Program-made: the position numbers and the translations under genes
Notes under the pieces: model-generated
What the model was told of the DNA's origin: nothing
Seen by the model: only the letters and a program-made list of their open reading frames with translations
Databases searched by the model: none
Source of the DNA: Fodinibacter sp963730365
GTDB taxonomy: Bacteria > Actinomycetota > Actinomycetes > Actinomycetales > Dermatophilaceae
DNA length: 64,000 nt
Direction of reading: 5' to 3'
Assembly: GCA_963730365.1 (NCBI GenBank)
Contig: CAVSRM010000008.1
Location: 1 to 64,000 of the forward strand
Shown: positions 1-9,031 of the stretch, one piece after another
Position numbering within the stretch: the stretch's first letter is position 1
Layout: each line of letters opens with the position of its first letter

Positions 1-1
1 A

Positions 2-1912
2 CGCCTGACGGCGGCCGCCGCCATCGCCTTGGTCGCGGCAGTGGTGCTCCCCAGCACGGCCGTTGCGGACATCGTGGACGAGCAGAACCTCGCCGACCGC
101 TATGCCCCGGTGGTGCGACTGGTGGAGCAGGACGAGAAATGCGGCCCCGGCGAGCCCTTCCTGCCGACCGACGTCGACACGATCCTCGACAACGACACCG
201 TGGCCCTTCGCGGGCCGTGGCTCACCGACGACCTCGTGAAGATCGCGCCGAGCGGCCAGGACCTCGGTCGGGGCCTGCCCGGCTATCACCTCGACTTCCC
301 CGGCAACCCACTCAGCCCCGGGTGCGACTACGAACAGTGGGCGCGCACGGTCACTGCGGGGAGCGACCCCACCGTGTATGCGCGGGTGCTCACGGAGGAG
401 GGCCACTCGGGCCTCGCGCTCCAGTACTGGCTGTACTACCCATTCAACGACTTCAACAACAAGCACGAGTCCGACTGGGAGATGATCCAGCTCGAGTTCG
501 ACTCCTCCGATCCGGCGGAGGCACTGGGGCGGCAGCCCACGCTAGTCGGCTACAGCCAGCACGAGGGGGTCGAAGTGGGGCAGTGGAGCGACCTCAAGCT
601 GGAGGTGGTCGACGACAGCCATCCGGTCGTGCATGCCGCCTCGGGCTCCCATGCCAACTACTACGACGCCGCCCTCTTCCTCGGGCGCTCCGGCCAGCAA
701 GGCTTCGGCTGCGACGACACCCGGGCATCGACGGTCGACGTGCGTCCCAGGGTGGCCCTGCTCCCCCAGGACGACGGGGTCGCAGCAGAGACCTATCCGT
801 GGATCGACTACGAGGGCCGCTGGGGCCAGCGCGAGACCAGCTTCTACAACGGCCCGACCGGCCCCAACACCAAGGACCAGTGGACTGCTCCGTTCACGTG
901 GTCCGAGGAGGAGGGCCGCCCCCTCAGCTACGCGGTGCCGGCCAGCGGGCTGTTCGGCACCCAGGCCACGACGTTCTTCTGCCAGGGCGTCTCCGGCGGC
1001 TCGGACCTCCTCCGGTTGGCGATGCAGAACCCGCTTCCGGCGGCCGCCCTGCTGACCCTGGCCGTCGCGCTCATCGCGTGGCTGGTGAGCCGCACCACCT
1101 GGCGGGGCTCGGCGCCGTTGCGGCTGGCCCGGCGCAGGTCCGTCGGGCAGGTCGTCGCGTCCACCTGGCAGATGTATGCCGGTCACGTGCGCCTCTTCAC
1201 CGGCATCGGGGTGCCGGTCGCGATCGCGACGATCCTTCCCGGTCTGGCGCAGCTGTGGCTGGCCTCCGCGGAGGAGTCGGTGGTCTCAGCGGGCGGCGAC
1301 ACGACCGGCCTCCTCTGGACCATCGGCGGATCAGCGTTCGTCGCGATCCTCGCGCCGGTGGCTGCCGTCCTCGGGGAGTCCGCCGTGGTGCTCTCCGTGG
1401 TCGACCTCGACGAGGGCCGCGAGCCCGGCGTGTGGCGGGCCTATCGCCGCGCCCTCGCGCGGTGGCGGCCCCTGCTGCTGACGGGTCTGGTCGTTGGCGT
1501 GTCGGTCAGCCTGGCCCTCCTCACTGTCGTCCTCATCCCGCTGGCCGTGGCCCTCTACGTGCTGTGGGTGCTGTGGATCCCGGTCATCCAGGTCGAAGGG
1601 CTGTCCGGCCGTGCCGCCTTGCGCCGCAGCGCCAGCCTGGTGCGCCCACGGTGGGCCAAGGTCGTGCTGCTCGTGGTCATCGCCACCGCGACGGCCTCCG
1701 CCATCGGCCCGGCGCTCGGCGCCCTCATCATCATCGTGACGAACGCCCCGTTCGCCGTGAGCAACGCGGTGGCCGGCATCGCCTACGCCTTGCTCCTGCC
1801 GCTGGTCTCTTTGAGCACGACCTACGTCTACGCCGACGCCTCGGTGTGCCACCGGCTGCACCGGCCCAGCGACAGGCCCGAGGCCCTACCCGCCGAGGCC
1901 TCCCTCGGTTGA
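2..1912 (+). CDS. Exported protein with Vps62-like N-domain and C-terminal membrane domain (5' partial)
   Basis: The reading frame is open to the window edge. The first in-window residues (RLTAAAAIALVAAVVLPSTA, then VAD) read as the end of a signal peptide, so the true start lies upstream and the TTG at 29 is probably not the start. Residues about 15-320 form a soluble extracytoplasmic domain (LADRYAPVVRL, then GLALQYWLYYPFND and DWEMIQLEFD) resembling Vps62/DUF946-type proteins. One membrane segment and then a roughly 200-residue polytopic region with about four to five hydrophobic segments follow, like the membrane domains seen in glycerophosphodiester phosphodiesterases. The function is unknown. 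A terminator-like hairpin lies about 95 bases downstream. Confidence 0.7.
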   Translation, partial: RLTAAAAIALVAAVVLPSTAVADIVDEQNLADRYAPVVRLVEQDEKCGPGEPFLPTDVDTILDNDTVALRGPWLTDDLVKIAPSGQDLGRGLPGYHLDFPGNPLSPGCDYEQWARTVTAGSDPTVYARVLTEEGHSGLALQYWLYYPFNDFNNKHESDWEMIQLEFDSSDPAEALGRQPTLVGYSQHEGVEVGQWSDLKLEVVDDSHPVVHAASGSHANYYDAALFLGRSGQQGFGCDDTRASTVDVRPRVALLPQDDGVAAETYPWIDYEGRWGQRETSFYNGPTGPNTKDQWTAPFTWSEEEGRPLSYAVPASGLFGTQATTFFCQGVSGGSDLLRLAMQNPLPAAALLTLAVALIAWLVSRTTWRGSAPLRLARRRSVGQVVASTWQMYAGHVRLFTGIGVPVAIATILPGLAQLWLASAEESVVSAGGDTTGLLWTIGGSAFVAILAPVAAVLGESAVVLSVVDLDEGREPGVWRAYRRALARWRPLLLTGLVVGVSVSLALLTVVLIPLAVALYVLWVLWIPVIQVEGLSGRAALRRSASLVRPRWAKVVLLVVIATATASAIGPALGALIIIVTNAPFAVSNAVAGIAYALLLPLVSLSTTYVYADASVCHRLHRPSDRPEALPAEASLG

Positions 1913-2005
1913 GTCCGCGCCGGGCGGCCGAGGCGGGGTGCGGATGAGCCCTGCCGACAGCCGACCGGTCGACCGCCACGCAACTGGCCCGGGCCCCATG
2001 AGAAG

Positions 2006-2044
2006 AGCCCCGCGACCGCGCGTCTCCGCGGGTCGAGGGGCTTT
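2006..2044 (+). terminator. Rho-independent terminator, probably bidirectional
   Basis: An inverted repeat AGCCCCGCGACC...GGTCGAGGGGCT is followed on the plus strand by CTTTT. It lies between the convergent upstream CDS and tRNA-Tyr, so it can end the plus-strand transcript and, read the other way, the tRNA transcript. Confidence 0.65.
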
Positions 2045-2050
2045 TCGTGC

Positions 2051-2134
2051 TGGTGGCGGGTGAAGGATTCGAACCTTCGAAGCTTTCGCGATGGATTTAC
2101 AGTCCACTCCCATTGGCCGCTCGGGCAACCCGCC
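2051..2134 (-). tRNA. tRNA-Tyr (GTA), CCA encoded
   Basis: Read on the minus strand, the acceptor stem GGCGGGT pairs with ACCCGCC, followed by discriminator A and an encoded CCA. The anticodon loop is CTGTAAA, giving anticodon GTA (Tyr). The long variable arm between the anticodon and T arms is the class II form expected of bacterial tRNA-Tyr, and the T loop GGTTCGAATCC is canonical. It is transcribed away from the downstream yajQ-like gene. Confidence 0.96.
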
Positions 2135-2193
2135 AGGTGCGCATGGAAGGATAGCAAGCCGAAACCGGCACACCCAATCGACCAGGAGGACCC

Positions 2194-2688
2194 GTGGCGG
2201 ACAGCAGTTTCGACATCGTCAGCAAGTACGACAAGCAGGAGGTCGCCAACGCGGTGAACACGGCCGCGAAGGAGATCGCCAACCGCTACGACTTCAAGGG
2301 CGTGGGGGCCTCGGTCGAGCTGGCCGGGGAGGTCGTGAAGATCGAGGCCAACAGCGAGGAGCGGTGCAAGGCCGCCCTCGACGTCGTCCAGACCTGGTTG
2401 ATCAAGCGGGGTGTGTCGCTCAAGCACCTCGACGTGCCTGAGGCCGGTCCGCGACTGTCCGGCAAGGAGTACAAGCTCGACTGCGCGCTCAAGGAGGGCA
2501 TCTCCTCGGAGAACGCCAAGAAGATCGCCAAGATCATCCGCGACGAGGGGCCGAAGTCGGTCAAGAGCCAGATCCAGGGCGACGAGCTCCGGGTCACGAG
2601 CAAGTCGCGCGACGACCTCCAGGCCGTGCAGGCGCTGCTACGTGAGCAGGACCTCGACGTCGCGCTCCAGTTCACGAACCGCCGCTGA
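2194..2688 (+). CDS. yajQ: YajQ/UPF0234-family nucleotide-binding protein
   Basis: This 164-aa protein covers the full length of the family. It opens with SSFDIVSKYDKQEVANAV and carries NRYDFKG and the C-terminal DDLQAVQALL...DVALQFTNRR, all hallmarks of YajQ. The fold is two ferredoxin-like halves. Some family members bind cyclic di-GMP and act as transcription co-regulators, but that role is not established for actinobacterial members. The GTG start is fixed by AGGAGGA five bases upstream (2183-2189). It is a monocistronic gene between tRNA-Tyr and a repeat/IS5 region. Confidence 0.93.
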   Translation: MADSSFDIVSKYDKQEVANAVNTAAKEIANRYDFKGVGASVELAGEVVKIEANSEERCKAALDVVQTWLIKRGVSLKHLDVPEAGPRLSGKEYKLDCALKEGISSENAKKIAKIIRDEGPKSVKSQIQGDELRVTSKSRDDLQAVQALLREQDLDVALQFTNRR

Positions 2689-2716
2689 TCCGACCCGCCC
2701 CCTTCACTACCCTCTG

Positions 2717-2776
2717 CTAGCAGAGTTTCGTGCTCGGACCACATGCAGGAACCTGTGGTTCCGTGACCACCATCTG
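2717..2776. repeat. 60-bp repeat unit, left copy (flanks IS5-family element)
   Basis: The unit runs from one CTAG to the base before the next CTAG and is identical to 3787-3846. It contains a short perfect hairpin, GGAACC-TGT-GGTTCC (2749-2763). The last bases of another unit (CTCTG) precede it. Without the insertion sequence, the two units would lie head to tail. Confidence 0.9.
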
Positions 2777-2780
2777 CTAG

Positions 2781-3786
2781 GCGGTGTTACGAAAGTGGCT
2801 GGTGGGGTTTATCGGCGTGTCGTGATGGTGGGGTGAGGCTCCCGGAGTAACGCAGGTGGTGTCAACGCATCTCCGCACTCCGGGAGGCCTCGATGCCCAC
2901 GATAGACGCCGCCACTCGCCATGACGTGACCAACGCCCAGTGGGCCCTGCTGGAGCCGCTGCTGCCGCCACCCTCGCGTCGAGGACGCCCACGGCGATGG
3001 CCGTTGCGGGCCCTGCTGGACGGGGTCCGGCACCGGACCCGCACCGGGTGCCCGTGGCGTGACGTCCCGGATCGGTACGGGCCGTGGTGGCGGGTGTACG
3101 CCCTGTTCTGCTGCTGGCAGGTGTGCGGAGTGTGGGCACGGATCGAGTCCGCGCTGGTCCAGGTGGCCGATGCCGCCGGGAAGGTCGACTGGCAGGTCTC
3201 GGTCGACTCCACCATTGCCCGAGCCCACGTCCACGCCGCCGGGGCTCGCAAGGACAGCGTGGATCGTGTTGTGGGAGAGCCCGATCACCACGCCCTCGGG
3301 GTCTCCCGCGGGGGGTGGGGCACCAAGATCCACGCCGCCTGCGACCAGAACCGGCAGGTGCTCTCGTTCCTGACCACCCCCGGCCAGGCCGGGGACCCGA
3401 ACCACATGATCGCGGTCCTGGACCAGATCCGGGTCCCCCGTCCGGGCCCGGGTCGGCCACGGACCAGGCCGAGACGGGTTCTGGCCGACCGGGCCTACTC
3501 CTCCAAGGCGAACCGGGCCTGGCTTGCCGCGCACGGCATCAAAGCGACCATCCCCGTCAAAGCTGACCAAGCCGCCCACCGCAAAGCCCGCGGCCCCACC
3601 GGTGGCCGACCACCGGCGTTCGACCCCACCAGCTACCGCGACCGCCACGCCATCGAATGCGCCTTCGGCGCCCTCAAACACCACCGCGGCGTCGCGACCC
3701 GCTACGACAAGCTCGGCGTCCGCTTCAACGCCACCGTCAGCGTCGCCAACATCGGACGCTGGCTCAAAGCACTTTCGTAACACCGC
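2781..3786 (+). mobile_element. IS5-family insertion sequence, about 1.0 kb, apparently complete
   Basis: The ends are perfect inverted repeats beginning GCGGTGTTACGAAAGTG (2781-2797 and 3770-3786). CTAG occurs on both sides, which matches the four-base YTAR target duplication known for the IS5 group. One intact DDE transposase fills the element and its stop codon lies inside the right inverted repeat. No frameshift is visible, so it may still be active. It sits exactly at the junction of two 60-bp repeats. Confidence 0.9.
2893..3780 (+). CDS. IS5-family DDE transposase
   Basis: This is a 295-aa single-ORF transposase. An N-terminal helical segment (TNAQWALLEPLLPPP, GCPWRDVPDRYG) matches the DUF4096-type domain of IS5 relatives. 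The catalytic core has its first Asp in SVDSTIARAH, its second in LADRAYSSK and its Glu in IECAFGALKHHR. GGGAGG eight bases upstream supports the ATG start. It catalyses cut-and-paste movement of the surrounding element. The gene looks intact and full length. Confidence 0.94.
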   Translation: MPTIDAATRHDVTNAQWALLEPLLPPPSRRGRPRRWPLRALLDGVRHRTRTGCPWRDVPDRYGPWWRVYALFCCWQVCGVWARIESALVQVADAAGKVDWQVSVDSTIARAHVHAAGARKDSVDRVVGEPDHHALGVSRGGWGTKIHAACDQNRQVLSFLTTPGQAGDPNHMIAVLDQIRVPRPGPGRPRTRPRRVLADRAYSSKANRAWLAAHGIKATIPVKADQAAHRKARGPTGGRPPAFDPTSYRDRHAIECAFGALKHHRGVATRYDKLGVRFNATVSVANIGRWLKALS

Positions 3787-3846
3787 CTAGCAGAGTTTCG
3801 TGCTCGGACCACATGCAGGAACCTGTGGTTCCGTGACCACCATCTG
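3787..3846. repeat. 60-bp repeat unit, right copy
   Basis: This copy is identical to 2717-2776, including the GGAACC/GGTTCC hairpin. It is followed by a degenerate third start (CTAGCAGAGCTTCGTG, one mismatch over 16 bases), after which the similarity ends. Confidence 0.9.
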
Positions 3847-3944
3847 CTAGCAGAGCTTCGTGAGGGCCGGCATCCGGGAGGGTCAGGGTTCGACGCGGAG
3901 ATCACCACTGCCGCCGAGACCCCATGCTGACGTAGCGTGAGGCG

Positions 3945-5357
3945 ATGAGCCACTCCCCCGGTGCCACGACGTCGGCACCACCCACCGCCTCGACCCTCGG
4001 CGAGCTGCGCGCGTCCGGGCACCGACCACGGTCGGTGCGGGTCGAGATCCGCGACAACCTCCTCGCCGCCCTCTCCGCGGGGCGCGACCCGTGGCCGGGC
4101 CTGCACGGCTTCGCCTCGAGCGTCCTTCCGCAGCTCGAGCGGGCGCTCCTCGCCGGCCACGACATCGTGCTGCTGGGCGAGCGCGGGCAGGGCAAGACAC
4201 GGTTGCTGCGCAGCCTCGTCGGGCTGCTCGACGAGTGGAGCCCGATCATCGACGGGTCCGAGCTCGGCGAGGACCCCCTCGAGCCCATCACCGTCGAGTC
4301 ACGCCGGCGGGCCGCCGAGCTCGGTGACGCGCTCCCCGTGACGTGGCGCCACCGCGAGGAGCGGTATGCCGAGAAGCTTGCCACCCCAGACACCAGCGTT
4401 GGCGACCTGATCGGCGACGTCGACCCGATGCGGGTCGCCGAGGGGCGCCGGTTGGGCGACCCCGAGACCATCCACTTCGGCCTCATCCCCCGCAGCCACC
4501 GCGGGATCGTCGCGATCAACGAGCTGCCCGACCTGGCAGAGCGGATCCAGGTGGCGATGCTCAACGTCATGGAGGAGCGAGACATCCAGATCCGCGGCTA
4601 TGTGCTGCGCCTCCCTCTCGACGTGCTCGTGGTCGCGAGCGCCAACCCCGAGGACTACACCAACCGAGGCCGGATCATCACCCCGCTCAAGGACCGCTTC
4701 GGGGCGGAGATCCGCACGCACTACCCCCGAGAGCTGCTCGACGAGGTGGCCGTCATCCGCCAGGAGTCCCAGCTCGTCGCGACCGTGCCGGACGCACTCC
4801 TCGAGATCGTGGCGCGCTTCACCCGTGGCCTGCGGGCGTCATCCGCCGTCGACCAGCGGTCCGGGGTCTCGGCACGTTTCGCGATCGCCGGCACCGAGAC
4901 CGTGGCTGCAGCGGCGCTGCACCGGGCGACGACCCAGGGCGAGCAGCAGGGGGTCGCCCGAGTCGTCGACCTCGACGCCGCGATCGACGTGCTCCGCGGA
5001 AAGGTCGAGTTCGAGAGCGGCGAGGAGGGCCGTGAGCGCGAGGTGCTCGGGCACCTCCTGCGCACCGCGACGGCCGAGACCGTGCGCGAGCACCTCGGGG
5101 GTCTGGACCTCGGGCTGCTCGTCGAGGCAATCGAGGACGGCGCCATGGTGACCACCGGCGACCAGGTCAGCGCACGAGACTTCCTGGCCGGGCTGCCGGT
5201 GCTCGGGGAGTCCGCCGTGTACGACGGGATCTGCCAGCGCCTCGGAGCGAGCACCGAGGGCGAGATGGCCAGCGCCATCGAGCTCGCGCTCGAGGGCCTC
5301 TACCTCGCCCGCAGGATCTCCAAGGACAGCGCCGACGGAGAGACGGTCTACGGATGA
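3945..5357 (+). CDS. MoxR/magnesium-chelatase-like AAA+ ATPase
   Basis: This 470-aa protein has a P-loop GERGQGKT at residues 78-85, a Walker-B-like segment GIVAINELPDL and a sensor-1 region VVASANPEDYTNRGR followed by ITPLKDRFG. That is the helix-2-insert clade of magnesium chelatase ChlI, MoxR and RavA. Such ATPases work as chaperones or remodellers with VWA-domain partners, and the next gene, seven bases on, encodes one. The pair most likely acts together on a protein or metal-insertion target that the sequence does not reveal. The Walker B motif ends in NE rather than DE. Confidence 0.88.
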   Translation: MSHSPGATTSAPPTASTLGELRASGHRPRSVRVEIRDNLLAALSAGRDPWPGLHGFASSVLPQLERALLAGHDIVLLGERGQGKTRLLRSLVGLLDEWSPIIDGSELGEDPLEPITVESRRRAAELGDALPVTWRHREERYAEKLATPDTSVGDLIGDVDPMRVAEGRRLGDPETIHFGLIPRSHRGIVAINELPDLAERIQVAMLNVMEERDIQIRGYVLRLPLDVLVVASANPEDYTNRGRIITPLKDRFGAEIRTHYPRELLDEVAVIRQESQLVATVPDALLEIVARFTRGLRASSAVDQRSGVSARFAIAGTETVAAAALHRATTQGEQQGVARVVDLDAAIDVLRGKVEFESGEEGREREVLGHLLRTATAETVREHLGGLDLGLLVEAIEDGAMVTTGDQVSARDFLAGLPVLGESAVYDGICQRLGASTEGEMASAIELALEGLYLARRISKDSADGETVYG

Positions 5358-5364
5358 GGCGCCC

Positions 5365-7386
5365 GTGAGCCCGGGACGCCGGGCCGACTACGGACGGTAT
5401 GCCGGGGGGCCGGACCCGCTGGCACCGCCCGTCGACCTGCGCGAGGCCCTCGACGCCATCGGCGAGGAGGTCATGGCCGGCTCCTCCCCCGAGCGCGCCA
5501 TGCGCGAGCTGCTGCGCCAGGGAACCGACGGACGCACCGGGCTGGACGACCTCGCGTTCCAGGTCGCCGAGCGACGCCGTGAGCTGCTGCGCGAGCACTC
5601 CATCGGCGGCACTCTCGACGACATCACGCGGCTCCTGCGCGAGGCCGTGCTCGCCGAGCGCAAGCAGCTGGCGCGCGACCTCGACGACGACGCCCGGTTC
5701 GACGAGCTGCGGATGGAGGGCCTGCCCGCGTCCACGGCTGCCGCGGTGACCGAGCTGAGCGACTACCAGTGGCGCAGCAGCGAGGCACGCGAGAGGTTCG
5801 AGCAGATCAAGGACCTGCTGGGCCGCGAGGTGCTCGACCAGCGCTTCGCCGGCATGAAGCAGGCCCTGGAGAACGCCACGGACGAGGACCGCGCACGCGT
5901 CGAGCAGATGGTCAGCGACCTCAACGACCTCCTCGCCGCGCACGCGCGCGGAGAGGACACCGAGGAGCAGTTCCGCGAGTTCATGGACACCCACGGCGAC
6001 TTCTTCCCGGAGCAGCCGGAGAGCGTCGAGGAGCTCATCGACGCGCTCGCCTCCCGTGCGGCGGCGGCCCAGCGGATGATGGCGTCGATGACGCCCGAGC
6101 AGCGGGCCGAGCTCGCCGAGCTGTCGCAGCAGGCCTTCGGCTCGCCGGGCCTGATGGACCAGCTCTCCCGGCTCGACTCGACCCTCCAGGCCCTGCGCCC
6201 CGGGGAGGACTGGGGCGGGTCGGAGCAGTTCAGCGGCGACGACGGCCTCGGTCTCGGTGACGGCACCGGCGTGCTCCAGGACCTCGCCCAGCTCGACGCC
6301 CTGTCCGAGCAGCTCAGCCAGTCCTATCCCGGCGCCCGGATGGACGACGTCGACCTCGAGGCCCTCACCAGGCAGCTGGGTGACAAAGCCGCGGTCGACG
6401 CGCGGAGCCTCGCCGCCCTCGAGAAGGCGCTGCGCGAGAGCGGCTACCTCACCCGGACCTCCGACGGCACCCTCCGCCTCTCACCGCGCGCCATGCGCGA
6501 GCTGGGCAGGTCCCTGCTGCGAGACGTCGCCGGCCGGCTGTCGGCCCGGCAGGGACAGCGGGACGCCCAGCGCGCGGGGGCCGCCGGTGAGGCGAGCGGG
6601 GCGACCCGTGCCTGGGAGTTCGGTGACACCGAGCCCTGGGACGTCACCCGCTCGTTGACCAACGCGATCACCCGCTCGGCCGGGGAGGGCACCGACCCGC
6701 GTGCCGGCATCCGGCTGGACATCCGCGACGTCGAGGTCACCGAGACCGAGGCTCGCACGACGGCCGCGGTGGCGCTGCTCGTCGACACCTCCTTCTCGAT
6801 GGCGATGGACGGCCGATGGGTGCCGATGAAGCGCACTGCCCTGGCCCTGCACCAGTTGATCTCGAGCCGGTTCCGTGGCGACCACCTCGAGCTCATCGGC
6901 TTCGGTCGGCACGCCGAGGTCATCGAGATCGACGAACTGACCGCTCGGGATGCCCGGTGGGAGAAGGGCACCAACCTCCACCACGCCCTGCTGCTCGCCA
7001 ACCGCCACTTCCGCCGGCACCCTCACGAGCAGCCGGTGCTGCTCGTCGTGACCGACGGGGAGCCGACCTCGCACCTCGAGCCCGGCGGGCAGGTGTTCTT
7101 CGACTACCCACCCCACCCGCGCACGATCGCCCTCGCCGTCCGCGAGCTCGACGCGGCCGCCCGGCTCGGCGCCCAGACGACCTTCTTCCGGCTCGGGGAG
7201 GATCCGGGCCTGGCCCGCTTCATCGACTCGATGGCCCGGCGCGCCGGAGGCAAGGTCGTGGCCCCGGAGCTCGGCGACCTCGGCGCGGCTGTCGTCGGGT
7301 CCTACCTCGGGTCTCGTTCGCCGGGATCGGAGTTCGGCTCGTCCTACCGCGATCTCTTCGGTGGCCGCGGCTTCTGGGCGGGGTAG
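5365..7386 (+). CDS. VWA-domain partner of the MoxR-like ATPase
   Basis: This 673-aa protein has a long, charged, mainly helical N-terminal part (residues 1-440) and a C-terminal von Willebrand A domain. The MIDAS motif DTSFS is at residues 474-478, with a later metal-site Asp in VVTDGEPTS (D564). No signal peptide or membrane segment is seen, so it is cytoplasmic. The GTG start follows the ATPase stop by seven bases, so the two are co-translated. Architecture and pairing match ChlI/ChlD-like and RavA/ViaA-like systems. The substrate is unknown. Confidence 0.87.
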   Translation: MSPGRRADYGRYAGGPDPLAPPVDLREALDAIGEEVMAGSSPERAMRELLRQGTDGRTGLDDLAFQVAERRRELLREHSIGGTLDDITRLLREAVLAERKQLARDLDDDARFDELRMEGLPASTAAAVTELSDYQWRSSEARERFEQIKDLLGREVLDQRFAGMKQALENATDEDRARVEQMVSDLNDLLAAHARGEDTEEQFREFMDTHGDFFPEQPESVEELIDALASRAAAAQRMMASMTPEQRAELAELSQQAFGSPGLMDQLSRLDSTLQALRPGEDWGGSEQFSGDDGLGLGDGTGVLQDLAQLDALSEQLSQSYPGARMDDVDLEALTRQLGDKAAVDARSLAALEKALRESGYLTRTSDGTLRLSPRAMRELGRSLLRDVAGRLSARQGQRDAQRAGAAGEASGATRAWEFGDTEPWDVTRSLTNAITRSAGEGTDPRAGIRLDIRDVEVTETEARTTAAVALLVDTSFSMAMDGRWVPMKRTALALHQLISSRFRGDHLELIGFGRHAEVIEIDELTARDARWEKGTNLHHALLLANRHFRRHPHEQPVLLVVTDGEPTSHLEPGGQVFFDYPPHPRTIALAVRELDAAARLGAQTTFFRLGEDPGLARFIDSMARRAGGKVVAPELGDLGAAVVGSYLGSRSPGSEFGSSYRDLFGGRGFWAG

Positions 7387-7642
7387 ACGTACCCGCCCTG
7401 GACGTTGCACGCTTCTGACGTCGACGCTGGACCCCGACGATCTGGCAGCCAACCACCTGTTGCTCAGGCCGACCTCATGAGAGCCAGCCGAAACGGACTG
7501 ACCAGCCGCAGGGTCACGACGATGCGCATCGGAGTGACGCCCGTGCGCGGTGGTGTCGGCGCTGGGGCTGCGCCGAGAACAGTGCCCGGGTCATAGGCTG
7601 TCGACGCTCATCTCCGAGCGGCCCCGTCAGTGGAGGAACCCC

Positions 7643-8593
7643 ATGTGCCGAGTGCTCGCGTTCGTCGGGCCGGAGACCCCGCTGGAGAACCTGCTCCTCA
7701 CGCCCACGAACAGCCTGGCCAACCAGGCCCTCGACCCTGAACGGCATCCGGAGCTCCAACTGGCAGGGTGGGGGTTCGGCGCGTGGAGCGAGCACCTCCT
7801 CAAGCCCGAGGACCCGTTCATCTACCGGCGGCCCATGGCCGCCTTCTACGACGACAACCTCGAGCGCATCGTCCCGAGCCTGCGCGCCAGCACGATGCTC
7901 GCCCACGTCCGGGCAGCCGCCTACGACGCGAAGGGCGTCCTGGCCGATGAGAACTGCCACCCCTTCTCGTTCGCCGACACCCCCTGGATCGTCGCCCAGA
8001 ACGGTTACCTGCCGAACTGGCAGCTCCTGCAGCGGGAGCTGCTGCAGCACTGCGCCGACACCTACCTGGAGCAGATGCGCGGCACGACGGACACGGAGTT
8101 CCTCTACGTGCTGCTGCTCTCCCTGCTCGAGGGAGACAGCAATGAGGACGTCCAGCGTGCGGTCGAGGAGCTGGTCCGGCTGACCGCCGGAGCGATGAAG
8201 GATCTTGACCTCCCGGGCCTGACCAAGCTGAAGATGGCGTTGGTGTCCCCGAACCGCATCATCGGGGTCAACGCCGGTCTCGGACTGCACGGCGAGACGA
8301 ACCCGACCGGCGACTGGAAGGAGCTGCGCGAGTCCGGCCCGGGCACCGACGACTTCTCCGTCTCCATGCTTCTGGAGCCCATGTACGTCTTGATGGGTCG
8401 CAACCTCGAGAAGGACGAGACGACCTACGACTTCGAGACGTGCGATGAGGACGACGCGACAGGCGCCGTCTTCGCCTCCGAGCCCCTCACCGACGACACC
8501 GACGGCTGGTCGGACATCGGGTTCGGCGAGATCGTGTTCCTCGACAACGACGGCGAACGGGTGACCAAGACCCTCAGCACGCTGTCGGTGTAG
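7643..8593 (+). CDS. Class II glutamine amidotransferase
   Basis: The 316-aa product starts MCRVLAFVG, placing the Ntn-type nucleophile Cys at position 2, where it is exposed after Met removal. GGAGG six bases upstream fixes this ATG; a longer in-frame opening exists but would bury the Cys. The motifs HVRAA and ENCHPFSFADTPWIVAQNGYL match the GATase-6/YafJ family. It would release ammonia from glutamine or hydrolyse a related gamma-glutamyl substrate. No synthetase partner lies next to it, so the physiological substrate cannot be named. Confidence 0.9.
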   Translation: MCRVLAFVGPETPLENLLLTPTNSLANQALDPERHPELQLAGWGFGAWSEHLLKPEDPFIYRRPMAAFYDDNLERIVPSLRASTMLAHVRAAAYDAKGVLADENCHPFSFADTPWIVAQNGYLPNWQLLQRELLQHCADTYLEQMRGTTDTEFLYVLLLSLLEGDSNEDVQRAVEELVRLTAGAMKDLDLPGLTKLKMALVSPNRIIGVNAGLGLHGETNPTGDWKELRESGPGTDDFSVSMLLEPMYVLMGRNLEKDETTYDFETCDEDDATGAVFASEPLTDDTDGWSDIGFGEIVFLDNDGERVTKTLSTLSV

Positions 8594-9031
8594 GCGCGAA
8601 CAGCACCGACTGCATCGACTCGTGGAGGGCCGGCTTGGCGCGTGGGGTCAACGCTGGTGAGGCCCAGGTCGCTCTCATCGAGGTGCGCCCGCCTGGCGGC
8701 GGACTCGGTCAGCTTGTCGGGGTCGGGGGCTTCGCTCCGCAGATCAGCGTGCCGGATGCCGCATTGCCGTGATCAGCACGACACTCATCGATTTCGTCTT
8801 CACCGGCTGGATGAGGTGTGGACGCAACCACCAGTCGAATCGTCGGTATCCGTGGAGTCGTGCGCCGCATCCCTTGGCCTCGCGTCTTCTACGGCGCGAT
8901 GACAGCCCCTTCCCGTCGCCACCGCGAACGCGACATGATCACCAGACCCACCTCGTTCGGGAACGGTCCGCAGGTCCCGCCACGACGGTGCCGGCCCTGT
9001 CCGACGAGTCCCCACACCTGGAAGGTCACCG
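8594..9031. other. Intergenic region with no supported gene
   Basis: These 438 bases separate two plus-strand genes. Short open frames exist on both strands but none has a recognisable motif plus ribosome-binding site. A minus-strand frame around 8600-8740 (LRSEAPDPDKLTESAARRAH) has protein-like composition but no start. GGAAGGT before the downstream ATG is the only clear signal. Confidence 0.5.

Noticed and set aside
2051..2134. tRNA-Tyr as attachment site of the integrase remnant at 11.4 kb
   Set aside because: No copy of the tRNA 3' end was found near the integrase, and ordinary genes lie between.
2717..3850. The 64-bp identical flanks of the IS5 element as a giant target duplication
   Set aside because: IS5-family elements duplicate 2-4 (rarely 9) bases; CTAG is sufficient, so the flanks are older repeats.
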